The translations under genes and the position numbers were made by a program. Under the pieces are notes generated by a model. That model was not told where the DNA came from, ran no database searches, and was given only the letters and a program-made list of their open reading frames with translations. A stretch of DNA of 64,000 nucleotides from Scopulibacillus daqui (GTDB taxonomy: Bacteria > Bacillota > Bacilli > Bacillales > Sporolactobacillaceae), in NCBI RefSeq assembly GCF_016908855.1, contig NZ_JAFBER010000003.1:62001-126000 (forward strand), given 5' to 3'. Below, in pieces: positions 36,612 through 44,499 of the stretch. Positions within the stretch are counted from its first letter, which is position 1. The number at the start of each line of letters is the position of its first letter.

Positions 36612-37394
36612 ATGACAAATGTAGATACGATATTAAAAGATATGATAATCATTCCGAAGGGAATCTTTTTTCGGGGAAGCAATGCATCTCCTGATGAACA
36701 ACCAATTAAACAAATATTATTATCTGCTTTTGCGATAGATAAAACACCAATTACTAACAAACAATTTCGAGCTTTTGTAGAACAAGGAGGTTACGATGAT
36801 CCAACCTTTTGGCAGCCAAAAGGTTGGGCATATATTCGGGAAAATGAAATTAAGTATCCAAATTATTGGTATGACAATCATTTTAATCAAGATGATCATC
36901 CTGTAACTGGAGTTAGCTGGTGGGAAGCAATGGCTTATGCTAAGTTTGCTGGAAAAACACTGCCTACAGAAGCCCAATGGGAATACGCTTGTAAGGGTAC
37001 AGATGATCGTAAATATCCTTGGGGTAATAAAGAACCAACTTTAGCTTATGCAAACTTTGCATATGATTGTGATCCAACTGAATTGGTTCGGAGTTCTACC
37101 TCAGTCTACGACCATCCAAAATATAAATCTTTTTTTGGGTGTCTAGATATGGCAGGAAATCTTGCTGAATGGTGTTTAGACAATGCTTCTACAAATTATA
37201 AATGGGATAGAGACGGAAAAGACCCAATTTATATTACAAAAGATGAGGATTACCATATGGTACGTGGAGGATGCGGTCTTCATAATGAAGACTTTTTGAG
37301 ATGTACTGCGCGCGACTACTACCCTGTGTCAGTTCGAGATAATTTAATTGGATTTAGATGTGTCGTAAACAACGTAAAGGAGGAAGAACTTTGA
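36612..37394 (+). CDS. Formylglycine-generating-enzyme-like (SUMF1/PvdO fold) protein
   Basis: A 260-residue protein with the FGE-sulfatase fold: 'MIIIPKGIFFRGSN', 'PVTGVSWWEAMAYAKFAGKTLPTEAQWEYA', 'DMAGNLAEWCLD' and 'MVRGGCGLHNEDFLRCTARD' ending 'IGFRCV'. The two active-site cysteines expected after GGS in true FGE are not at their usual places, so copper-dependent Cys oxidation is not supported. Related proteins such as PvdO and EgtB modules modify other substrates. No sulfatase gene is nearby. Its last four bases overlap the start of the next gene. Confidence 0.75.
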   Translation: MTNVDTILKDMIIIPKGIFFRGSNASPDEQPIKQILLSAFAIDKTPITNKQFRAFVEQGGYDDPTFWQPKGWAYIRENEIKYPNYWYDNHFNQDDHPVTGVSWWEAMAYAKFAGKTLPTEAQWEYACKGTDDRKYPWGNKEPTLAYANFAYDCDPTELVRSSTSVYDHPKYKSFFGCLDMAGNLAEWCLDNASTNYKWDRDGKDPIYITKDEDYHMVRGGCGLHNEDFLRCTARDYYPVSVRDNLIGFRCVVNNVKEEEL

Positions 37395-38027
37395 GCCAAT
37401 CTATTAAAACACCAAATATCGAGAAGAAGCCTTCATCTCTCAGATACTATCAAGAAGGACCACCTAAATCAATTGATTTAAATACCTGGAGACTTTCAGT
37501 TACGGGTTATGTAAAAAATGAATTAAAGCTTACCTATAATGGATATTTTAGATTTACCGCAAGTTGAAGAAAGTAGAAGAATGGTGTGCGTTTGTAATTG
37601 GAGTATTCGCCGTACCTGGAAAGGTGTTAGGTTGGCGACAATTATTGAAAAAGCAGGAGTTTCAAATACCAATAATTACTTTTTAAAACAAATTAGTGTA
37701 GGAACCAAAGAGAAAGGCGTCTATGAGTCAACTATTCCTTTGGAAGATGCCCTTTCAAGGAATGCACTTCTTGTTCATTCTGTTGATGGAGCACCTCTCC
37801 CTATGGAACAAGGTTATCCTTTACGATTATTTGATTTTGGGTTATATGGATATAAAAATGTAAAAGGATTATCCATTTTGGAAGTTACAGATATATATGA
37901 ATTAGGCGAATGGGAAAGGCGCGCAGGATACGATAAAGATGGAATTATTCGTCCTAAAAAATATTGGATGGTCGATCTTAAAGGATGGGGTTTTGCTGAA
38001 AAACCTGGAGAAATGACAGATTTTTAA
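37391..38027 (+). pseudogene. Sulfite-oxidase-like molybdopterin oxidoreductase, frameshifted
   Basis: TTG start at 37391 with AAGGAGG upstream, overlapping the FGE-like stop by TTGA. The first frame gives 'SIDLNTWRLSVTGYVKNELK', 'LTYN', then goes out of register and stops at 37567. The +1 frame from about 37542 continues 'DILDLPQVEESRRMVCVCNW' and runs to 38027. Joining them gives a normal SUOX-type molybdopterin domain with the Mo-ligating Cys in 'CVCNWS..R.WKGV'. One extra base at about 37538-37542 breaks the gene. The ATG at 37539 has no good ribosome site for independent translation. Confidence 0.75.
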
Positions 38028-38050
38028 TTTTTTCCGGCAGGGAGGTTATT

Positions 38051-39379
38051 ATGAGTCTAAAAAGGGACTTAAGTTGGAAAGAAGCAACTGCCCTTGGTAC
38101 AGGAGCAATGGTTGGGGCTGGTATTTTTGTTCTGAGTGGTGTAGCTGCTGGTAAGGCTGGCCCATCGGTAATGATCTCTTTTGTTATGGCTGCTATTCTT
38201 GAAATGCTTCTTGGTCTTTGCTATGCGGAATTAGCTTCTAGATACCCTAGAGCAGGTGGCGCCTACGAATTTGTACGTCGGACAATGGGCCCCTTAGTAG
38301 GTACTATCATTGGATGGTCCTATTGGGGAGCATGGCTTGCTGCGAGCAGTTTTGTATCTCAAGGATTTGGTAATTATCTTCACTCATTAACAGGTGCCCC
38401 TCCAACTCTAAGTGCGGTTATATTGTTATTATTTTTAGGAACATTAAACACTTTTGGCATTAAATTTAGTGGGTTTATACAAGTTGGTATTGTTATTACT
38501 GAGATCATTGTATTGATTGGATTTTTTGTATTAGGGTTTTCCAAAGTTCATTATTCTCTCTATATACCTTTTGCTCCTAATGGATTCCATGGAATTTTAG
38601 CTGCAGCATTGGTTGGCTTTCTTTCTATGGTAGGGTGGGATTGTATTGTTGATGCTGGAGAAGAAATGAAAAATCCACGGAAAACAATTCCTAGAGCCAT
38701 TTTTTTATCAATTATTTTAGTGCTTGTACTTTATTCCGGGCTTTTATTCGTATCAACTGGAGTCATTTCTTGGGAACAGCTTGGGGCGTCAAGTACTCCT
38801 GTTGCACTTGCCAGTGAACAATTTTTAGGTCATTTTGGCCCTGTTTTTATTAGTATAGTTATCGTCATTGCATTACCAGCAACTGCAAATGCCTTTATTG
38901 TATCTATTTCAAGAACGGCTTTTGCAATGGGGCGCAATAGATTATTGCCTAAAAAAATTGCTTATATTCATCCGAAGTTTCAAACCCCTGTATTTGCTAT
39001 CATGTTAGGTGTAGGAATCCAGGTGATATTTACATTATTTAGTTCAATAAATATTGCGGTTAACGCAACAGGGTTCCTTTATCTGCTGACGTTTATTTTT
39101 ACAATGATTGCATTCTTTATTTCAAGGAATAAAACTTCAAAGGATGAAAGAAAAAAGCAATTCTCCGTGCCATTATATCCAATAACTCCAGCTTTGGCCT
39201 TGATTATTTGTATAGGTTTATTAATTCCCGTTGGAAAAACAGGTTTATTGACAGGAATGTCTTGGGTATTAATAGGTTTCTTTATATATATTATTCGAAG
39301 TAAATCAATTAAAAGAACGGAAAAGATGCAATTAAAAAAAGAGGTAAATTTAACTCCACAACAGAATCTGATTGATTGA
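38051..39379 (+). CDS. APC-family amino acid permease
   Basis: A 442-residue transporter with about 12 membrane helices, starting 'LSWKEATALGTGAMVGAGIF' (TM1 glycine motif), with 'RYPRAGGAYEFVRRTMG' and the conserved acidic 'GWDCIVDAGEEMKNPRKTIP' loop. AGGGAGG precedes the ATG. Last gene of the MocR-controlled cluster, 23 bases after the sulfite-oxidase-like gene. It probably imports the cluster's substrate or effector amine; the substrate is unknown. Confidence 0.85.
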   Translation: MSLKRDLSWKEATALGTGAMVGAGIFVLSGVAAGKAGPSVMISFVMAAILEMLLGLCYAELASRYPRAGGAYEFVRRTMGPLVGTIIGWSYWGAWLAASSFVSQGFGNYLHSLTGAPPTLSAVILLLFLGTLNTFGIKFSGFIQVGIVITEIIVLIGFFVLGFSKVHYSLYIPFAPNGFHGILAAALVGFLSMVGWDCIVDAGEEMKNPRKTIPRAIFLSIILVLVLYSGLLFVSTGVISWEQLGASSTPVALASEQFLGHFGPVFISIVIVIALPATANAFIVSISRTAFAMGRNRLLPKKIAYIHPKFQTPVFAIMLGVGIQVIFTLFSSINIAVNATGFLYLLTFIFTMIAFFISRNKTSKDERKKQFSVPLYPITPALALIICIGLLIPVGKTGLLTGMSWVLIGFFIYIIRSKSIKRTEKMQLKKEVNLTPQQNLID

Positions 39380-39481
39380 GTAGGTGTATAAATAAATCCG
39401 AAACCTTAAAATGAACCATTATCTTCTAGATAAAGGAATAGATATATAAGATTAATAATGTTGTTAATCTTTCCTCTAATG

Positions 39482-39592
39482 CTGAACGAAAAATCCGTTA
39501 TTTGGAGCAAGAGACTTTCCCAACGTAAAACAGGTTCACGTCGATGGAATAAAGCCAAACAGCAATTGTCGAAGGTCTACGATCTCCAATAA
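39482..39592 (+). mobile_element. TnpB (IS200/IS605-type) gene fragment
   Basis: 36 codons ending in TAA read 'SKRLSQRKTGSRRWNKAKQQ' then 'LSKVYDLQ'. This matches the conserved 'LSRKKKGSKN...KAK.KLAKLH' stretch of TnpB. Everything before and after is missing, so it is a decayed remnant of an insertion. Confidence 0.65.
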
Positions 39593-39596
39593 ATTT

Positions 39597-39632
39597 AAGC
39601 CGATTCTCCCTTAGCATAGGAAATCGGCTTAG
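39597..39632. terminator. Hairpin next to the TnpB relic
   Basis: TAAGCCGATT pairs with AATCGGCTTA across a 16-base loop. It could be a terminator or the subterminal hairpin of the lost element's right end. Confidence 0.5.
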
Positions 39633-39796
39633 TGTATATTTTCGCGTTTTTCTTCCAGACCTCTAAATCACACTTATTCTTAAACTGATTTTTATATTAA
39701 AAAGGTAATGCAATAAAAAGAAAAGAAGGAATAGTGACTCATTTATGGAATAAACAGAAGAGAAGTGAATCATTTTCCTAAAAAAGGGGTTGTTTT

Positions 39797-40630
39797 ATGG
39801 ATACCTTAGATAGAGGACAAAAAGCAGAGAAATTTTTTCAATTACATCAGCGAAACTCAATTTTTGTTCTTCCAAATGCTTGGGATGCTATGAGTGCCAA
39901 AATGTTTGAGGGATGTGGATTTGAGGCAATAGGGACGACAAGTGCCGGAATTGCTGCTTCGTTGGGATTCAGAGACGGCCAGAATATGACATTTGAACAA
40001 ATGATTGAAAGCATTAGTCATATCGCGTCGTCTGTTAATGTTCCCGTCAGCGCAGATATCGAATCTGGATATGGATCAACCATTAACGAAGTCTTAAATC
40101 ATGTAAAGAAGGTTATAGAAGCTGGTGCAGTTGGAATCAATATTGAAGATGGTACAGGGGATCCTGCTCACCCTATTTTTGATGCATCTGTACAGAAAGA
40201 AAAGATAAAGGCAATCAAAGAATTTTCAAATTCAAACGACATGCCTTTATTTATTAATGCACGCATTGATATGTATTGGTTAAATATTGGGGATGACTCC
40301 CAACGTTATAAAGAAACCATTAAACGTGCTCAAGCTTACCAAGAAGCTGGAGCTGACTGCATATTTATTCCCGGCTTAGACGATTTGGAGATTATTCGCA
40401 GCCTTCGGGAATTGATTTCATGTCCTATCAATTTATTGGTGAGTCCGAAGTTGCCTTCAATCGCAGAGCTTTCAAAAATGGGAATAGAAAGAGTAAGCTG
40501 TGGATCTGCTCCATTTAGATCTACTGTAACTTTGCTTAAGAAAATCAGTGAAGAGATAATAGATGAAGGGACTTTTCATCTATTAACAGATGATGTTATT
40601 CCTTATAGAAAAATAAATGACCTTATTTAA
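39797..40630 (+). CDS. Isocitrate lyase / PEP mutase superfamily protein
   Basis: A 277-residue TIM-barrel enzyme. Family motifs are 'FVLPNAWDAMSAKMFE', 'GTTSAGIAASLGF', 'VSADIESGYG', 'GINIEDGTG' and 'INARIDMYW'. Such stand-alone members cleave or rearrange 2-carboxy compounds (oxaloacetate or methylisocitrate-type substrates, or phosphonates); the substrate cannot be read here. No phosphonate genes adjoin, which argues against a PEP mutase role. Monocistronic in appearance. Confidence 0.8.
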   Translation: MDTLDRGQKAEKFFQLHQRNSIFVLPNAWDAMSAKMFEGCGFEAIGTTSAGIAASLGFRDGQNMTFEQMIESISHIASSVNVPVSADIESGYGSTINEVLNHVKKVIEAGAVGINIEDGTGDPAHPIFDASVQKEKIKAIKEFSNSNDMPLFINARIDMYWLNIGDDSQRYKETIKRAQAYQEAGADCIFIPGLDDLEIIRSLRELISCPINLLVSPKLPSIAELSKMGIERVSCGSAPFRSTVTLLKKISEEIIDEGTFHLLTDDVIPYRKINDLI

Positions 40631-40756
40631 GGAGATGGGCATAGAAGCAGATTAATCGTTGAAAAAGGCGGGGAAACGACTGAATGATAGATCGGGATTC
40701 TTTATATTTAAGATAATATGATTTGAGCTATCTTTTATATATTTGTATGAATGACA

Positions 40757-40792
40757 AGAATGTGGGGAAATAGATCATATTCTCCACATTCT
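40757..40792 (-). terminator. Terminator of the microcin C-like operon
   Basis: AGAATGTGG (40757-40765) / CCACATTCT (40784-40792), located just after the MFS stop on the minus strand. Confidence 0.7.
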
Positions 40793-40801
40793 ATCTTAAT
40801 T

Positions 40802-42049
40802 TTACGGCTTGTACGATTCGGCTTTGCTGCTTATGCCATTTTGAATTTGCTGTTTTTTATTGAACAGTGATGTTTTAATGGCTATAAATGAAATGATAAT
40901 TGTAATGGCACCAGCTAAAATAAATATGATGTTAACACTGATATGCTCAACAAATATACCAGACAGCATGCCGCCAAAAGGCAAAGCTAAATAGGATAGC
41001 ATGCGTGTAGAGCTGATCACGCGTCCGAGTAAATGAGACGGAACGATCTCTTGGCGCAGAGTAAACCAATTAATAGACAATAAAGTAACGGATCCTATAA
41101 TGATTATTCTGCATACAATTAATATGACGAGGAGCCCTTGAGATAATATTAATCCTGTCTGTCCCAGCCCTATTAAGATGCCGGCCAAAATCATTATATT
41201 TCCTCTCGGGAATTTATTTAGCTTGTTGGCTAAATAAATGGAAAAGAATGAACCTAATGTTTGTAGGGAAAAAATTAATCCTATGTATTGCGAAGATAAA
41301 TGTAACGGGCCTTTAAGATAAAACATGAACAAAGATTCCATTGCTCCGTATCCTAAATTTATTAAAAATATAAAAACTGTACCTATAAATATCAGTTTCG
41401 TTTTAACGACGTAATCAATACCTTCTTTAATTGAATTTATCATCGATTGATTAGCATTGTTAATATTCTTGTATTTGTGAGCGATAAAACTAATAAACAA
41501 TGCCGAAAAGAAATACGTAGCAAAGTTAAAATACAATATGTTGATAGATCCAATCATTGATATTAATACACCGGCAATGGACGGGCCGATAAATGTGGTT
41601 ATCGTTTCAGAAAGCTTTAACAAAGAATTGCCTTGAATAAGGTTTTCTCCTTTTAAAATTTCTGGAACAATAGATTCAAAGCTTGGATGGTAAAATGAAC
41701 TAATAGAAGATAATAGAAAGGCTATAATGTATACAAGCCAAATATCTAAATGATAAGTGAGTGCAGAGAGGGGAATAACAATAACTAAGGCAGCAGAGAT
41801 AATATCCCCAATCAGCAAAATCATTTTTTTGCTGATTTTATCTGCAAATGCTCCCCCTATGAGACTAAATAACACTTGAGGTGTTATTTCTAACACGAAA
41901 GTCACTGCCATTAAACTTGGTGATTTCGTTAACTTATAGACCAATAAAGGCAAAGCGACTTGAAAAAATGAAGTGCCAAACTTACTGGTTGTAGCACTTA
42001 GAAATAAAAATATAAAGTCTCTATTTTTCAATACTTGATAAGATTTCAT
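40802..42049 (-). CDS. MFS exporter of the microcin C-like cluster
   Basis: A 415-residue transporter with about 12 helices. The loop 'GGAFADKISKKMILLIGD' is the MFS motif A region. It resembles macrolide-efflux-type MFS pumps, the same superfamily as MccC, which exports microcin C. AAGGGGTAAG precedes the ATG. It lies 32 bases downstream of the mccB-like gene in the same orientation, so export of the modified peptide (also self-protection) is the natural reading. Confidence 0.82.
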   Translation of the reverse strand: MKSYQVLKNRDFIFLFLSATTSKFGTSFFQVALPLLVYKLTKSPSLMAVTFVLEITPQVLFSLIGGAFADKISKKMILLIGDIISAALVIVIPLSALTYHLDIWLVYIIAFLLSSISSFYHPSFESIVPEILKGENLIQGNSLLKLSETITTFIGPSIAGVLISMIGSINILYFNFATYFFSALFISFIAHKYKNINNANQSMINSIKEGIDYVVKTKLIFIGTVFIFLINLGYGAMESLFMFYLKGPLHLSSQYIGLIFSLQTLGSFFSIYLANKLNKFPRGNIMILAGILIGLGQTGLILSQGLLVILIVCRIIIIGSVTLLSINWFTLRQEIVPSHLLGRVISSTRMLSYLALPFGGMLSGIFVEHISVNIIFILAGAITIIISFIAIKTSLFNKKQQIQNGISSKAESYKP

Positions 42050-42081
42050 ACTTACCCCTTCTTAGTCACTGTATTTGAAAG

Positions 42082-43182
42082 CTATTTAGAGTATATGGAT
42101 TGGCAAACTGGACAACTGTCTTGTTTTTCCCACTCAGAAATAGCATATGTTTGATATGTCAGGTAATCTATTTCTATCATTCTTCCAAGTGAACGGGGCT
42201 CGCTTATACCAGTAACTAACCCTAAAAGCTCATTAACCATTGCACCGGCAAGCATGGCTACATTAGAACTAATGGCTGCGTTATTTCGCTGGAAGTTGAC
42301 TTGATTCATATTATTAAGTTCTTCATTAACGCTTTGATCACTATCCATAAGAGTCTTTTTATGGCATTCCACACAGCCGGTTTTTCCAGGTATTATTGAA
42401 TAAAAGCGCCCTCGTGTATTTAATACCCCGCCAGAAACTAAAGGTTTTCTTAACTTGACGACTGCTTCATTTACCCAGTCTTGAATATGCATTGTGGGTT
42501 TATCAGCTACACAAATGACAAAATCGCTGTCTTTAATATGATTCATTACATCATCTGCACATTCAATCCGTTTGTTTGTCATATTTAAATTAACATTCGG
42601 GTTAAATTTTGAAATCCTTTTTTTGGCAAGTTCTGTTTTTAACTCATTAATATTTTCTTCAGAATATAGCAGCTGTCGATTAAAATTACTTAATTCTAAA
42701 GTGTCAAAGTCTAATATATTGATGTTATGAAAGCCTAACCCTGCTAAATGATATAGTATCTGGCTGCCGAGGCCGCCAACGCCTAACAAGGCAACGTTTG
42801 TGTTCATGATTTTTTCTTGAATATCAAATTTGCTGTCATTTAAGGATGTGAAGAGTGAAAAATAGTTTAAATTTGCCTTATACCGTTCTATCTCGTATTC
42901 ACCCATTATTTTTGGCCTTTTAGCATTGTCTTCTAAATAGTTTTCCGCATCTAAGGATCCAAGTGCGCTATTTATGTCTTCGGAAGTAATGTATGGATAT
43001 TTTAATATGACTTTCTCTATAATATCTTCAATGGTGTTTTCTCCATCAATTAAGGAAATAAGATATTTAATACTGCCATTCGGATCTTCAATAATTCCTG
43101 CTATCCCATCTTCTTCGCCGATATGTATTTCATTATTCACAAAAAACACCGGTATAGTTTCTTTAAATTTAGGTTTAACCAT
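42082..43182 (-). CDS. MccB-like ThiF/E1-type adenylyltransferase acting on a peptide
   Basis: A 366-residue enzyme. The N-terminal part (about 1-95) is a small winged-helix 'peptide clamp'/RRE-like domain ('LISLIDGENTIEDIIEK'). The E1 domain has the nucleotide loop 'VALLGVGGLGSQILYHLAGLG', 'DFDTLELSNFNRQLLYSE', and 'IPGKTGCVECHK' with a second C-x-x-C in 'DSCPVCQ' forming the zinc site. Layout and motifs track E. coli MccB, which attaches AMP to the C-terminus of the MccA peptide. A 20-residue peptide gene lies directly upstream and an MFS exporter downstream. Confidence 0.82.
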   Translation of the reverse strand: MVKPKFKETIPVFFVNNEIHIGEEDGIAGIIEDPNGSIKYLISLIDGENTIEDIIEKVILKYPYITSEDINSALGSLDAENYLEDNAKRPKIMGEYEIERYKANLNYFSLFTSLNDSKFDIQEKIMNTNVALLGVGGLGSQILYHLAGLGFHNINILDFDTLELSNFNRQLLYSEENINELKTELAKKRISKFNPNVNLNMTNKRIECADDVMNHIKDSDFVICVADKPTMHIQDWVNEAVVKLRKPLVSGGVLNTRGRFYSIIPGKTGCVECHKKTLMDSDQSVNEELNNMNQVNFQRNNAAISSNVAMLAGAMVNELLGLVTGISEPRSLGRMIEIDYLTYQTYAISEWEKQDSCPVCQSIYSK

Positions 43183-43212
43183 TTATAGAGACCTCCAAGA
43201 ATAAATGATATT

Positions 43213-43248
43213 AAAATAGGGAACCATTAACTGATAGTTCCCTATTTT
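43213..43248 (-). terminator. Intercistronic hairpin between peptide and mccB-like gene
   Basis: AAAATAGGGAAC (43213-43224) and GTTCCCTATTTT (43237-43248), a perfect 12-bp stem with a 12-base loop. On the minus strand it lies 30 bases after the peptide stop and ends in ATTTTAAT. The E. coli mcc operon has a comparable terminator that keeps peptide mRNA in excess over mccB. Confidence 0.75.
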
Positions 43249-43278
43249 CAAAATCTTTATGCTATAATCTGGAAGTTA

Positions 43279-43341
43279 TTAACCTGGAAAACCTAACACA
43301 ACGCCAGCTTTTTTGTTCGCTTTTTTGATTTTAATTGTCAC
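43279..43341 (-). CDS. Microcin C-like precursor peptide, 20 residues
   Basis: GTG start at 43341 with GGAGGTGG (43354-43347) 5 bases upstream; the overlapping ATG at 43343 is followed at once by TGA. The product is MTIKIKKANKKAGVVLGFPG. The N-terminus is basic and the C-terminus hydrophobic, ending in Gly rather than the Asn of E. coli MccA. It has its own promoter, is followed by a hairpin and then by the mccB-like gene. Small size and context make it the likely substrate of that enzyme. Confidence 0.75.
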   Translation of the reverse strand: MTIKIKKANKKAGVVLGFPG

Positions 43342-43374
43342 ATTTACCACCTCCATTTCTAAAAGGTTGTTTTC

Positions 43375-43403
43375 ATCATACAGAAGAGGAAATGAAAAAT
43401 CAA
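43375..43403 (-). promoter_or_regulatory. Predicted promoter of the microcin C-like operon
   Basis: Minus strand TTGATT (43403-43398), 17-base spacer, TATGAT (43380-43375). Confidence 0.6.
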
Positions 43404-43838
43404 TACAATTTTCAATTATTTGAAAAATAATACATATGGACTAAAAGTTGTTTCGGAGGGCAAAATTAAGAATCTAAAAAAGGACGTGTATAGGTAAAAA
43501 GCAGGGTAAAGAATATATTTACAGATTTTGTCTTATTAATGCGGATATTCCTTGACATAAGGGCTTTAGTATATTCAAGGACGGTTATATTAGAAAATGG
43601 AAATGATTAAAGGACGGATTTATATAAGAGCGGACGCTATATTAGTAATAAATGCCTGTTAAATAGATTGTCTGCCGGCTCTGAGTCTATCTTAAAAATC
43701 AAATGCCATTTGATTTTTAAATAAATACGCCTCTTTTTGAGTTTTATTTATAATAAGCCCTATATTGACAGAAATTTGCGTCTCGCCCAAAAATGCTAGT
43801 AAACTGATTTATGAGATAGTAAAGGAGGGAAAATATAA
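43404..43838. other. Intergenic region between microcin C-like cluster and DinB gene
   Basis: Three imperfect copies of a GGACG...TATATT/A sequence begin near 43579, 43612 and 43632. A 29-bp palindrome is at 43692-43720. TTGACA at 43553-43558 has no well-spaced -10. No gene is visible. Confidence 0.5.
43692..43720. repeat. 29-bp perfect palindrome
   Basis: TTAAAAATCAAATG (43692-43705) and its complement (43707-43720) around a single C. It could be an operator for the divergent genes or a hairpin; T and A runs at both ends also suit a bidirectional terminator. Confidence 0.6.
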
Positions 43839-44309
43839 ATGAATACCATTGATTTAATATTATTAAATTTAAAAGAAACGCGACGAAGAAGTATTATTGT
43901 ATGGGAAGCTATACCTCATGATAAATTAGATTGGAAACCAGATGAAGAGGCGATGACCTGCATTGAAATGGTTCGTCACGTATTAGAATCAGAATATTAT
44001 TATTGCCTTGCTATAGAAAATAGAGGAAGCTTACAGGAGTTCCATTCTCCTTTTGAAAACAGGCCTTATATTTCTGTTAAAGATGAGCTGAGTTTTGCAG
44101 AAAGTTATCGCCGGCAATTTTTAAATAGGGTCAGTTCTTTTTCTAACGAAGATTTAAGTGACATTAAAATCGACCGTTCCGATCAAGGCTATATACGTTC
44201 ATTAGGAGATATGCTAATGAGAATAGCCTATCATGAAGCAGTACATACAGGACAACTTCTGGATTATTTAAGAACGATGAAGGCTGATAGACCGCATATT
44301 TGGGATTGA
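43839..44309 (+). CDS. DinB family protein
   Basis: A 156-residue four-helix bundle of the DinB/YfiT type. Potential metal ligands are the His in 'MVRHVLESEYYY' and the two His of 'IAYHEAVHTGQLLDYL'. Members include thiol transferases; most are uncharacterised. AAAGGAGGG precedes the ATG. Stand-alone gene at the edge of the A+T-rich accessory region. Function unknown. Confidence 0.85.
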   Translation: MNTIDLILLNLKETRRRSIIVWEAIPHDKLDWKPDEEAMTCIEMVRHVLESEYYYCLAIENRGSLQEFHSPFENRPYISVKDELSFAESYRRQFLNRVSSFSNEDLSDIKIDRSDQGYIRSLGDMLMRIAYHEAVHTGQLLDYLRTMKADRPHIWD

Positions 44310-44499
44310 TGGCAATGTATATTGGCGCCTTTGTCAGTGCATCTCATACGGTTTTTTCCTTTTTTGCTCTTGTTGTTCTTTAGCATTAAGAAATCGCCTG
44401 CATCCTAAAGGTGCTGGCAAGATGTCTTTTGGCGGAAAGACCTTTGCCTTAAAGGAGTGCAGGCGGTATGAACCGGCATGCTGTTATGACTGTTAAATG

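Larger units (their letters stand above)
39380..39796. other. Intergenic region with transposon relic
   Basis: Contains the TnpB relic and hairpin listed separately, then an A+T-rich stretch and AAAAAGGGG just before the next gene. Confidence 0.6.

Noticed and set aside
39797-40630. Phosphonate biosynthesis via PEP mutase
   Set aside because: No phosphonopyruvate decarboxylase or other phosphonate gene is adjacent, and the superfamily has many lyase members.
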